Source: Nemopilema nomurai (Eukaryota > Cnidaria > Scyphozoa > Rhizostomeae > Rhizostomatidae). From it: a stretch of DNA of 64,000 nucleotides. Both the position numbers and the translations under genes were made by a program. The stretch is taken from positions 1-64,000 of the forward strand of contig PEDN01001385.1 in NCBI GenBank assembly GCA_003864495.1, written 5' to 3'. The notes under the pieces are model-generated. The model worked only from the letters and a program-made list of their open reading frames with translations, did not search any database and was not told where the DNA came from. Below are positions 47,758-60,000 of this stretch, in pieces (position 1 is the stretch's first letter; every line of letters starts with the position of its first letter).

Positions 47758-50700
47758 CCATATACAAAGTGCTTATACAGGTTATAAGAGGAATCCCACA
47801 TGGATTGCAGTTGGGTCCATTTTAAGTAACGAGACTGCAGCTGGTGAACATTGGTGATGAAATCCATTAACCGGATAGTTAAAGCGGCCATTTCAAGAGA
47901 TAGGAAATTCCTACTGTTTAAAACGTAGAAATTCCTACAGTTCAATATTGTGGCAATTCAAACATATCTTGATAAAGGTCTACCCAAGTTTAGTTGTAAT
48001 CTAGTTCTCATTAGTAGTTATAAATTGGAAAAAGAATGTTTAAAAGAACACAGCTATTATTGCCAGCTGAGATAAATTGCCTCGCAAATAGGCAATAGAT
48101 ATCAAGTTGAGCCAATTTTAAATAATACCAAATATACTGCCAACTTGTGTTGCAGCTCTGTAGCCCGTAGCTGACGGCTAGTACACTTCTACGCACTGAT
48201 TGTGTTTGAAATGGGACAGCTCATAGTCCATGCATATGGGCTTAGTCTTTCTGTTACATGTAGGTGAAGCAGAAACTTTTTATACATCAGTCTAGCAATG
48301 TGTATAGTTATCTTAGTACTAAATGTAATCGTATGCACTCAAATCGACAAGATGAATGTTTATACATTAAATTCTAAACAAAGATACCTATCTTATATGC
48401 AGAGATGACTATTTATACAACTGGTTCATATTTCATATGTTTCCTTACGGATTTTGACCAAAATCCTTTACAGTCTCATTTTTGCAAACTGTTCCTTTTT
48501 CAAAAAAGTTCCTAAAGTCCAGGAAGTAGCTGTATGTCTAATTGTGATTTCTGACATCTTTAAACTTGTGGTTGATTTCTTATTCTCGTTTATTGGTGAG
48601 TTTTTCACGGAAGCAATGGCGCTTAAGAATATTTTCATGGGAGAGTGGTAAGCTCCTTACTTTAAAAAGGCACATAAATTTATCCGTCTCCCAACGTGTA
48701 CGTACTTTCTTTTTTTAAATGACAGCTATATTACTTGCTCTTTTCTATCACCTCCGATGCCTCTAATTCTTGAACTGTGGTAGCACGACGATACGGAGAC
48801 ACTTTATCCCTTGTGCACTTTGTAAAATTTATCCTACACTAACTTTCAACAGGAGGGTGACTATATTAGCTAAAGTTATGCCTTATGCACATCATAGTCT
48901 TCTAGAACCTGTTCAACCACCGAGTGCATTTTGCGTATTAAATCTTGATCAACACTGCTAAGTTTCTATAAGCCGTTATAATTGTCTCTCTGTTTCTCTA
49001 CTGGCTCGCAAAGGTCTGTTGTGGTGCAATTAATCGATTCTACTTTATCAGTCTTTGAGCAGTTTTTTTCATTGTCTGACTTTAATCGCTTGCATGTTCC
49101 CACCGTGGCCCACCCGCTTTTCGCGTCCTCTATTTTTAAAGTAAAGAAAGTACCACTTCTCAAAACCTCGTTGTAAAATCATGTGAGCAACAATTAATGG
49201 CATTTCCTTTATTTCCTTGCGAATGTATCACGTTCACAGGAGCCGAAAGCCAAGCCTTTTGATATATCACAATCTTATTAATGATACTTTATTTGATGCT
49301 TTGGCAACATAGTGGATACAAATTCTACAAATAAAAGCAATGTACTCTGAGTGTTGGCTTACTTCGATAATAGTATTTCGAAAATTAAATCACTAAGTGT
49401 TTCATCATATTTATTAATGCATCAGATGTTTTAGAAAATCCATTTCAAATTAAAATCCATTAGCCTTTGTGAAAAAACTTGGAAAATGCGACAGACTAGA
49501 GCCACGCAAAGCCACAGTGTTGCAAGAAGTGAAGATCTCTTCTTTTCTAGACAAGCTGGATCTGTCCCAGACACGACGGGTTTCCGGCAGTCTTTTCAGT
49601 AGCTGCAACCCGAAGGGACACAAAGGAACTACAACCAAACCCGTTATTGTATCTGCGTGGACTTGGCACAGAAAAAATAAACAAAAGCTGTTTAAATTCA
49701 CTATATACATAAGAAGATCTTTTGGCGTACTTCTTTGGACAGAATGTTTACGCGATGCTCGAAGCGTCCAAGTCCCGATCAGGTCTTGACCAGCTCCAAA
49801 AGTCACCTTAACCTTAATCAGATTTCGTAGGCGTAAGGTTTTTTTGTATTTTTTGCAAAAAGTAAGACAAATTTTTATTGTAGGGATGTCACATCGGTCC
49901 ACATTCAGTGAGGATATTTTTGCAGCTACAACACTTTGCACTGCAATTTTGTCATAATTTCAGGAATAGCAGAAGTAAGCTTGTTAACTAGAGGAAGGTG
50001 ATTGGCTGATGATCTCTTTACTTTGATTTCCGTTTCAATATTTCATTATTTGAGGAAATGCTTCTTGGTACGTACGAAGTCATATCGTTTTAAAAGAAGC
50101 GACATTACTTGCTTTTATATATTTTTCCATAAGACGAAACTTGTTACACGCTGTAGCTTCACCCTCCAGGCCCCTAACTTCATTTTTTGTTATCTTTCTA
50201 GCCATTTTCTATTGCCAAATTTCTAAAAGAACTAGAACAGCACAATATAAGCATGACTTCCATCTATGTAGATTCTTCTCTTCGACCTGAAAAATCGTCC
50301 TCACCAGGCATAGATTGTCGCCTCTATGTTATATAAAACAAGTCGATAAAGCCCCTAAAGGCACCAAACACCACACACAAGCTCATTTATTGATAAATCC
50401 GATCATAAGATCAATGAAATCCTTAGTTACTCTCAGTTCACCTCACAACTTCACCTCAGCAATGTTTGTCATTACTGCTAATTTTCATCATTTTCCTGTT
50501 TCAAACACCACTTATTAAAGAGTCATCAACAGAAAATGTAATTATTCAACTTTACGAATATCGGATACACATGTCGTTTTCATTTCATAGGGGAATGTCA
50601 TGTCGTCTCTATTTTAATGAAAATTTATTGGCACGGCAGACTTTGAGCTTGATGTTGTCAAAGAAACAAAATTGTATCCACCACCCACTTGGTAACAGAA

Positions 50701-53700
50701 ACACATTAAATGCCTTGATCGCCACAAATGCGATTTTATATCTTGCCAGGAAATTTATGGGTGGTCCGCGGTCTGTCCCAACAATTATTGTCAATAAAGT
50801 AGAGACATTTTGTCTCACTTTGATCGCTTTCATCGCTACGATGGTCTTACTTGTAGCACGGTAGAGAAAGCAGACTTTGCAACATGATTTATGTCGATTC
50901 TGGTATGGATTTGAAAGGATTTGTTTGCTCGATTTAAAGATGTAGGAATGTTGTATTACCTCATTTTTATCGGGGCAATTCTTGACATCGAATCATCTGT
51001 GTTGCACAATAATTGTACTTGTTAGGTTCTTCCAATGCTTTGATATGGTTATATGTGTTTGATATGGTCATTTTTTATCTTAAATTTAATTTTTAGGCAT
51101 ACTTTTATCCCTTCTAAAATTTACGTGTCCTTCAAAACAGCACGTTTTGAGGTAACGCTTCAAATGTATCACTACAGAGCACAGTTTTACACGTTAAGCA
51201 AGCCATGCAAGTACAAAAGTACATTTTCATATCAGATTCATTGCTAATTTTCCTTTTTATCTGAATATTACTTTTTGTGGGTAAAAAGAAGCCACGAGGA
51301 TCAGACCTTTAAGCGAAAAAGTAGAGGTAATGTTTGCTTCCCCTTGCGCTTGAATTTGCAAAAGTGCATTTTGAAAGCAGCCTTCTGAAGGCAGCTTATT
51401 TTTGAAAGATAGCTTCATTTTCTAGTTGAAGAAGGTACCCTCTATGCCAAAATGGCCTTTTGGATTGGCCTTGCCATGTTAGTATGTCTTTTTTGTTTTT
51501 AACGATCCTCAATGAAAATAGAGTGATCAGCAATCTTTAAATCAAACCGAAACGATTATTGGTAGTAAATTTTACTACACGTGTTAAAGAAATAATGATA
51601 TATACATCCACTTCAACTGATAGTTTTTTCTTTTGCCTTGTTTACTGCTTCTCCTCTATTGATAAATAATATAATGAAACATAAATGAAAAAACGTTTTC
51701 TTCATTATTATCTCTCAGTAAAATAGTGCACCGCTATCACCAAAGTGCAGAACACAAATCGTGTCAATTTCATATAGTTCCATTCATAATTATCATTAGT
51801 TAAAGTAAAGGATGATTTTATCAAAACTTCACCTTAACAAATGCTTTTTCTCAAACAAAGAATGCATCTAATTCATATCGATATGCTGAATACTTCTGCC
51901 ATTGGCGATATTCATTCATATCTACAAATGATTTATCTTGATTTCTTTATTCATCATTTCTTTCATATATTTATTGGCTGTTCATGTAATTTGTACCAAA
52001 ATATTCAAATTTGAAACCTATTCACGTGTCGAGGACCTTTCGTTTTCAATTTCATGGTTTCAGTCACGTGAAGTTGGCACCTTTAAACTTTTAATTTTCA
52101 TTTAACCAAACCAGAAATACGACTTTTAAGAATTGAAAAAACCACATCCTCGTTTATTTTGTCTTCAATTGTACTGAAGCTTCACTTTTGAATCAAGATA
52201 AAGAAAAGGTAACGTCACCTATTGGGTAATTGTGATTATACTTTGAAAGAGAAATCAGAAAATCTAGGGATTAATTTGAACATAATTCAGATTGACTACT
52301 AAACTTCAATGTTTGCTCACATAAATATGCCCTTATTACGTCTAATTTACAATTATTTCGTATAAAACGGCATCTGTCGAGACTTCTTTCTCACTACATG
52401 CAAAACAAGAATTTTAATAATGCTTGAAATGAAATGAGCACTTGTATTGCCGTGTTGCAATCGGATTTAGTAAATGGATTTAAAAAAGTTCAGCACCCTT
52501 AGCATTGCTTAGCCTTACCATCATCTTCAGCTTTGTTTCTATTATCGGTTTATTTTTAATAATGAGTGTTGCTGGCCATTCAAAATATTCCTTTTTGTAG
52601 CCTTCTCAACACCGACAAAACTTTTTATTAAAGCTAGGTCAGGTAAGAAGGAAATTTGCAATGATCAGTCAATTTGCTTGTTTTCAACCCAAGATGCCAA
52701 AGTATTGCAATTTGGAGAATCACACCTTCTAATCCCTTAATAAGAATTGAATGGAGCCTGCCTTAAGGTTTTCCTTAAACGAAAGATATCAAGTTCAATG
52801 ATAAATCCTTAATTGCGATGCATTGGGAGCGGGGATTGTCTATACTTAATTTACAGTATTTTGCTAAGCCCCAAGTTTTTTTGCTGCACCAATTTGGATG
52901 GAAATGATTAGCTTAAGCAATTTCCTGCAGCAATAATTTCTCCAAAAGTAATAACTGTTTTCTTGTATTTTCCAAAGTTATTTATGGCTTCTTTCATTGC
53001 TATCAACTAACGACAATGCAAATACTGTTTGACTGTAAAGTAAGATAGATCGGGCATATTTTCTTTAGTCTATGTTTGCCAATGGTCGCCTTAGTCTTTA
53101 TGAAGATTACATTTTCTTGACATTTATGATTTGGATTCTTGCTTAATTCTCTTTAATGCGATAAAGACCATGTATACTTGGCTATGGCGTGTATGGGAGT
53201 GGATAGGTTGCTGCTGGTTCACAAAGGAAAGTAAGAGGCTGTTAACGTATAAGCCCAGATCAAAGCTGGCAGAATAGTATATCCAGACGCGTGGAACAAA
53301 TGATTGGAAAGAATCCAAGACCATAATCTATGACTCTTGGGTTATGCGCTTTGAGTTGGCAATACTGGCGACAGTTTCTATTAACGCTGCAGACAGGCAA
53401 TGGGTACGTTACCGAAGCACCTTGGAATTTTGTTATTCTGGTGTCTTACAGCTTGAAGAACTCGATTCTGGAATGCGAGTGCAGATAACTAGAGTCTTAT
53501 CATTCCTTGATCTTACTGGGCTGTTCTAGGGGTGTTGCAGGAATAGTTGTGGGCAATACTGATCTTGATATAAGTTTTGCATGAATTTCGATAGATCTTT
53601 TGCATGATTTCTGCCTGTTTGAAGATTCCTAAAAGAAAACGTTCATCTGTTCTATTCATAAGACCAATGAGTTGATGTTTCTTTCTTCAATTCAGTGCAA

Positions 53701-55460
53701 GCTGCTTCTAAATAGTGTGGTGATCAGCCCATATGAAATGTTTTTCACCAGAAGTTTCATCTTAAACAGAGGCCTCTTCGCTATAGCTGCGGTCTGTAGG
53801 CTTTGAATTGGATAGCAAAGTTTCCAAGGATTCTAAGTACAATGTATCTGTTAAACAAGAAGAATCATTTAAGTTTTACACGTGTTTCTGAGAAAAGTAT
53901 ACTCAATTGTGATATCAAATGTAATAATGAGGAAAATCCCATAGGCCAATAGATTGAGAATATGGAATAACAAATAGTTGAACAATTCGCACCCTTGTAT
54001 GCATCGATTGTGTGTTTGTATGTATTCCACTCAACTAGGTAGTGTAATTCAGGGCAAGAAAATTACTGTAGTATTTTTGAACCCGAAGACACTGTACCTA
54101 AATACAAGCTTTGTTACATAACTAACCTCAGACAACTCTTATAGATTTGATGTCAAAAATATTATCACCCAAAATCAAACTGCCTCGTCCTGTCCCAAAG
54201 ATGGGGCAAGATGAGGTATGAATTGGTTAGGTTCCTTCGATCCATTTATTTGCAAAAGCTATCCTAGATTTCAATATATTAGCATTGAAACACTTGAAAT
54301 ATATGTCTAAAACATAGAATAGTGTAATCATTTATTCATTTTGAATTGCAAAACTTTTGCAGATACATTTGTTTACAATTAATGACAAAATTAAGTGCTT
54401 TTTTCTTTACTTTTCTGATCGCGGTACCAGAACTTCCTTTTTCCTCAATCAGTGATTTAGAAAACCCAGTATGATGATCATTAAAAACTTTGAATTTGTC
54501 TTCTTTACATATTTTTGTAAAACTAATGCTATTTTTAACATGAGTATCAACGATCTCTTGCTGTGGAGAGCCAATGAATACAAAATGATTGGATGCACAT
54601 GTAAAACACATCTATTTCACTCCAATATATTGCAAATGAAACGCGACAAAGAGTACGTTTTATGAAATAAGCAATTAGCGCTGCACGATTCTCAATCTAC
54701 TGATTGTCTGACTATCAAAAAGCTGTTTATTTTGCAAAATTTTTAAAATCACCTCGAAATGAACAACTGTAGCGCTACTCAGAAATGCATTCCTAGTCTC
54801 ACAAATTAAGGAATGCCAGATATCAAGAGCAATGTGTCCATTTTAATGAGTAGCTACCCATTGTTTGCTTTAAAGAAACTGGTCATCAGTTCTACATGAT
54901 GCAATAAACTGTATCTTTACTCTTTAGTAAAACATTAAAAGGGAAAGAATCCTTTCTTTCCATTGTTTACAACCACTTTTATCCAAAGAGCATTAAAGGA
55001 AAACTGCAGTTAAAGCTTTTGAGTTCTCATTTAAGCTTTGTACAGGTAATAGAAGCGGTTCAATATCTAGTTACAGCATAATATCTCTATGCTCACTGTC
55101 AAACAGTCTAACCTTATGCATGTAATGGGCAAGCACTCTGGTCATCAATAATGGCTGTATATTTGCATTAACAGAAAGTAAGAATAGCTCTCAATGATTT
55201 CATTACTGTTGCATTGGTTTTACAAAAAGAGAAATTTTAAGAGCATTACTAAAACATTTACTTGTCATTTGAATGTACATCTTTTCGTAGAAGATTTGCA
55301 TTTTTAAAGTTTCTTAACTTCCAAATAAAAAAGTCCAGTTCAACTTCATGCTCAACGTCAACAGTTTTTCCTTTAGCCTTAAATATTGTCATTTATCAAT
55401 CGCCTTACTTATCTCTTCTATAAACATTGTGTCCTTTATTTATTTGATCACAACTTTGTA
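47758..55460. other. Long non-coding stretch
   Basis: No supported gene. Open frames at 49450-49941 (both strands) and 50466-50864 (plus, ending in a hydrophobic run) have no recognisable motif or splice context and I do not call them. At 53344 an ATG opens MRFELAILATVSINAADRQW before a GTACGT, a faint leader-like candidate with no partner exon in sight. Confidence 0.4.
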
Positions 55461-55488
55461 GTTTTTCTTTCTCTCTGTCACTGGTCAT

Positions 55489-55843
55489 TAGCTTGTGCCA
55501 AGTCTCTGCCAAGCAAGCAGTGGAACCTAATCTTCATCATCTTCACCTGATCAATCGATGGAATCCACAAGACGCCCATTCATCCGCCTAAGTTAACTCG
55601 CGAAAGTGTTAATTTGCCTAAAAGTCTGCATGTACTTCCTGGCCAAAATACGTGGATTATGGTCTATTCACCTAATCATACTGATTGACACAAGATGTGC
55701 TGAATATTCTTCTGAGATCCGTTTGCAGGGTGCAGCGCAGTTTAGTGGAGTTGGGATTATCATTAAGCATAACCGCACAATTTGGCGTCACACATACTCT
55801 CTAAAAGTACCAGAATCGCCTTTTTCTGACTTAAACAGGTTAT
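55489..55843 (+). pseudogene. Decayed Ig-like (receptor-related) exons
   Basis: Three pieces resemble the receptor's modules. After a strong pyrimidine tract and AG at 55489-55490, a phase-1 frame reads ACAKSLPSKQWN (if the upstream base is G), like the start of the linker exon. At 55612-55680 a different frame reads NLPKSLHVLPGQNTWIMV, like the LYVHPGQ strand of the Ig exon, then stops before any core Trp. From 55695, after 'cacaag', a phase-2 frame reads EYSSEIRLQGAAQFSGVGII then TIWRHTYSLKVPE, aligning with the second Ig half (SDSAFYQAEV to FWLNVQ). The pieces do not join into one open domain, so I read them as relics of a duplicated receptor; a working gene with other splicing is not excluded. 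Confidence 0.4.
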
Positions 55844-55874
55844 CGACATTCAGTCGCTTTAACGATCATTAGCT

Positions 55875-58310
55875 GGCTGTTAAATCGCTCAAGTTGAGCT
55901 AGCGTCGTGGTGTGAACTGGTGTTAGAATATTTTGGAATATTTTGGTGTTTGATATCAAAAGAAATGAAATCAAACGATTTTCTATACGATATATCAATG
56001 TTTTGTGGTAAAATATAATACCAATCGTTACTTTAAAAGACTGGATTACGTTCGCTTCTTCATGAATAACCCAATTAAGCTCAAGCGGACAATGGCCTCT
56101 GTAAGCAACTATACTGATGCCCATTAATCGATACTATTACAAAAAGGACCAGTTCAAACAGCTTTTCAAATGTCAATTGTGTGAGTTGATGTCTGACATA
56201 ATTGATTTTTAACACTGACCTAGCAGGAAAAGCAAATTGAGGAAATGTCGGGAAGGAGTGAGGTAACAAGGTCATGGGAAATGTCAGAATAGCAATCGTG
56301 AATTGATACCGAGTCGCGCGCTATGACGTTGGGTAAAGCACCATGTTTCCGACACATCTTCAGTGTGTAGCCGGGTGTACAGTGAAGTCTCCTTTGGGGA
56401 AAGGATAGTGCAGGCCCAACCTTGGTTCAAGCTGTTTCAAATGTTCGATTTCCGTTTCTAGCTTTAATATTCTATTGAAAGCAATTTTATTCGATTCTAT
56501 CTTTTATATTTACGGAGAAGTGACTTTGATATTTGCTAGCATAAAACGTTCTTGTCTCTCTTTCGTGCCCTGCAGAGTAAGTTTACTGAGATCGATTGAA
56601 ACGTAAAGATGTAGTGTGTAAAAATCTCCTTAATCTAACTGGCGAAAAGTTGTTCCAGAACAAACACAAGGGTGCAAATGAAATGAGCGGAGCTACTAGA
56701 GTGAAGCGCGATGTTCTACATGAGCAAGAAGACTGTACTGCTTCGATTCATGTTGTTGTGGTAGCACGTTTCATCAATGGTCTCGCTTTGATTTTCCCCT
56801 GAGTTGCCATGCCATGGAATGTGACAAGGCCTCAACTCCTCCACAGAGTCACTAGATCCGCTGTCCTGTAACGTTGACCTAACCGCCCAACACAAAACTG
56901 TAGCCGGTCCTTATGCAATAACATGTTTTTGGCATGAAAAGAATTTGTTTACGCTTGTCTATCTTATCTGGGGTTTCTGGCATTAACTAAGTCCGTCTCG
57001 TTGCTGGCGGCAATATCACAAAACAATCAAATTTGTAAACATTACTCTTTCGTATTGCAGGCCTTTCATCTTTGGCGACTTTTGTTCGGCTTTTCCACCC
57101 TTCGATTCTATCTTAATGCAATTTAATTTCAGATGTAGCAAAGCATCAAGAAAAAGGCCGACCACACATGTTTCTCCTAGTAAGCTTTATATGTTTACTC
57201 TTCTTTAAACGTTAATCTCTCTCTCCCATGTAGTTAGGAACACTTCCCTTTTAGATTTTCCCCGTTGATCTGAAACGCTCTGCAGATTTGCTATTCGGTA
57301 GTTAATCGTCAGTATCAACGCTTAATGTCCCACCTTGACTTCCTTTAGAAACTTAATGTATCAAATTGATAGTTTAGACACACAGATACCCGACGGCGTT
57401 TGAATAACAGACCGGCCAGCTTTTGCCTTATATGGATGCTCTGATATCAAAACAAATAAATAATCTGGATAGAAATGGCTTCGGACTAACGATGTATCCA
57501 GGTTTGGACAAATCATTGGCAAGACAGACTGCATAAATGGCGCCTACGATATTCCATCTGTTAGAGCCAGTCATAGGAGTGATTCCCTATTGTCATACTG
57601 AATAATGGAACGTATAAACAATCAGCTGGAGATGAAACTAATGAAAAACATTCATCCTAATTGTATTGTATTTTTCATTACTCGCGCTGTTATGTTGGGC
57701 GAATTTCATCACTTTGGAAACCGTTTGCTATAAGTCGAGCTTCTAAGTTACAAGGTGCCAAATTTTCAAAACATGTCGATTATCTGCTGAGGAAAAAATT
57801 AATTTAAATGTTGAGCAATGTTGAGCTTTTGATTTGTATAAGCTGTATTGTTGTCATGTCATAAATATTTGCAAATCAAAAAAGGATTTTTTAGAATTTC
57901 TAAATTTTTTAATTAATAGTAGAATAACTGTATTTTAGCGATCGAAAGTTTTGATTCAGCAAGTTATTTTGATCACTTTCTGACCACAACGTTGGCTTAA
58001 GGCATCAAGTTTATGTGTCAGTTTCTCAAACACTTAACAAAGTTTAGCTGTCAGTTTCAGATGAATTTCACAAAGACAAAAACATGCAATGTTATCCAGC
58101 CCCTTTCTAAGGAAAATATTCAATGTCATATAGGAGTTGAACAAAGGAAGGCATGCTTGGAGTGAAAATTTTAGCAGTTTTTAGTGCAATCCATTTTTCA
58201 TCTCCATCTACCATATCTCTTTCATTTTATGCACAATTTTTATATTTTTTTGTTGAATCTGTCTTGTGGAGAATCTTTCCATTTTCTCGGAACTATCAAT
58301 CTTTAGCTAG
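55875..58310. other. Non-coding stretch
   Basis: No supported gene. A possible small exon at 57133-57180 (VAKHQEKGRPHMFLL, between a 'atttcag' acceptor and GTAAGC) is basic and could be a tail exon of the relic upstream, but it is too short to call. Confidence 0.3.
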
Positions 58311-58434
58311 ATGTTTACCTTGCTGAAACTGTCCAAGGCTCAAATGTCGGATGGGTCTCTCATTGTTGAAGAAGTGGAAAAAGAAATTATCAATGATGAT
58401 GTAATGAAATATCTAAAGCCCGAAATGATTAAGA
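58311..58434 (+). other. Isolated exon-like open frame
   Basis: From an ATG after 'agctag' the frame encodes AQMSDGSLIVEEVEKEIIND then DVMKYLKPEMIKR, an acidic, helix-like segment unlike the hydrophobic random frames around it. The putative donor GTCACT is poor. No family recognised. Confidence 0.25.
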
Positions 58435-59801
58435 GGTCACTTTTTGTTAATTTATACTTTATCTCGCTAGTCATATCCTCATTTGTGTATAGTGTTTCTG
58501 ATTGGTATGATTGTTTCTCTGTCTTTTGTAGAAAGCGTGACTAAAAGTTATGAATGTAATGGGAGTTATGAAATACTCACGGGAGTTATGAATAGGTGTC
58601 TAATGTGCTTGGTTAGTGATCTAAAATTAGTGGAAATTATGTAGTATGGCTTTTAGCCTCTCTTAAATGCGTCACATTGGTGTATTAAACGAAAGTCTCA
58701 CCAATGGCCTCTTCAACGCTAGTGAAGGAATAAAGGGGATTGTACTGGTCTCTATAAGAGTAAGTAATTCCTCTCTCTTATCACAGGATCCTCCCAATAT
58801 CACTTGAACTTTGAGAGACTTTCTAAATATCTACATATCTAATTTCTAAATATTTGCTCTTCTCTAAATTTCCAGAAGCTGTCTATTGAAGATTTCTTTA
58901 ACTAATATTATGATTGTAGTGAACCTTCTCTCTACTCAAGAAGACATTCACTTTTTATATTCATTTGTCACCAGTATCTTCTCTTTAAAGTACGTAACAA
59001 ATGTCAAATAACATTTCTTGATAAACTAACTAATTCTAGTCATTATCATGAGCGAGAGAGCAATGGTACAGATGGTTTACTGCTCGGTATCTCAGATTAT
59101 ATTAATTTCTGAAGTTAAAGCTCAAATCATAATACCTACTGATAATGAAGCTTGAAACTACGTGTTTAACTAAATTGGCTGTGTTTTATGTTGCCAATTT
59201 TCGTTTCATCATTGTACTTGTTGCTGATTTTTCCCTGAATTGGTTGATTTTTTATTGCGCTGTATCGCCTATGAGGGACAAAGATAGAAAAGTCACAGAG
59301 GAAGCAAGCTAACCTTTGCAAGTTAACCTTGTAAGACGGCGCCTTTCATTCCTTAATCTTTGACCCTAATTACATATATTTTCCTTTTTGTTATAATAAC
59401 CAGGGAGATAAAGCTGATTTTCGTAATTTGAGTTTGGACATTAACTGTCAATGGTTTTCTATGTATAGTTTAAAGAGGTTTTAATGTGAGTTGCCGTGAA
59501 AAAGCATCACTTTCACAAAACCACCTAGTTTTTTCATCTGTAAGGGATTAAAGCTGCCGCCCTTGCTGTAAGTTATTTTTGTTTGTCTCGTAACTTTGCC
59601 TCGTAAATGTTCACTTGTCTCGAAGCCTTTTTCATATGCACGCGTTTTCTGCATTTTCAGTTTGCTTTGCAATGTCTCGTAATCTTTCTCGTAATTACGA
59701 CATTTTACATTTACCAGTCAATGTGTTACTTTGACTTGTTTTTCTAATTGATTTGATTTACTTGCTTTTGAACTGAGACCACGTGGTGTTTGTATTCTAG
59801 A

Positions 59802-60000
59802 AGCACATGAGATGCTTTTCCCTTGGGACCTTGAAGGGTTTCTAATTGGTGCGGCTCCACTCAACCTCGAGTCTTTCTCCACAAGGAGCGGGATGCAAGG
59901 CCTAAGTGGCCAGCCTATCTTTTACTGCAATTTAACTATGGAATTTTCCAGCATGGTGCTTGACATAGGAACGAATAACCATCGCCATAGCAGAAAATAA
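59802..60000 (+). other. Isolated exon-like open frame, possibly Ig-like
   Basis: After 'tgtattctag' a phase-1 frame reads AHEMLFPWDLEGFLIGAAPL, later LSGQPIFYCNLTMEF. The Gly-Gln followed by an aliphatic-Tyr-Cys strand resembles an Ig-like B strand, as in the receptor's HPGQCVNF, but the context is thin and no donor stands out. Confidence 0.25.

Noticed and set aside
49450..49941. 163-codon minus-strand frame with a 106-codon plus-strand frame opposite
   Set aside because: Neither strand shows family motifs; openness on both strands fits chance or an old repeat better than a gene.
50466..50864. 132-codon plus-strand frame ending in a membrane-like segment
   Set aside because: It opens at TTG rather than ATG, shows no domain, and hydrophobic runs are common in AT-rich non-coding DNA.
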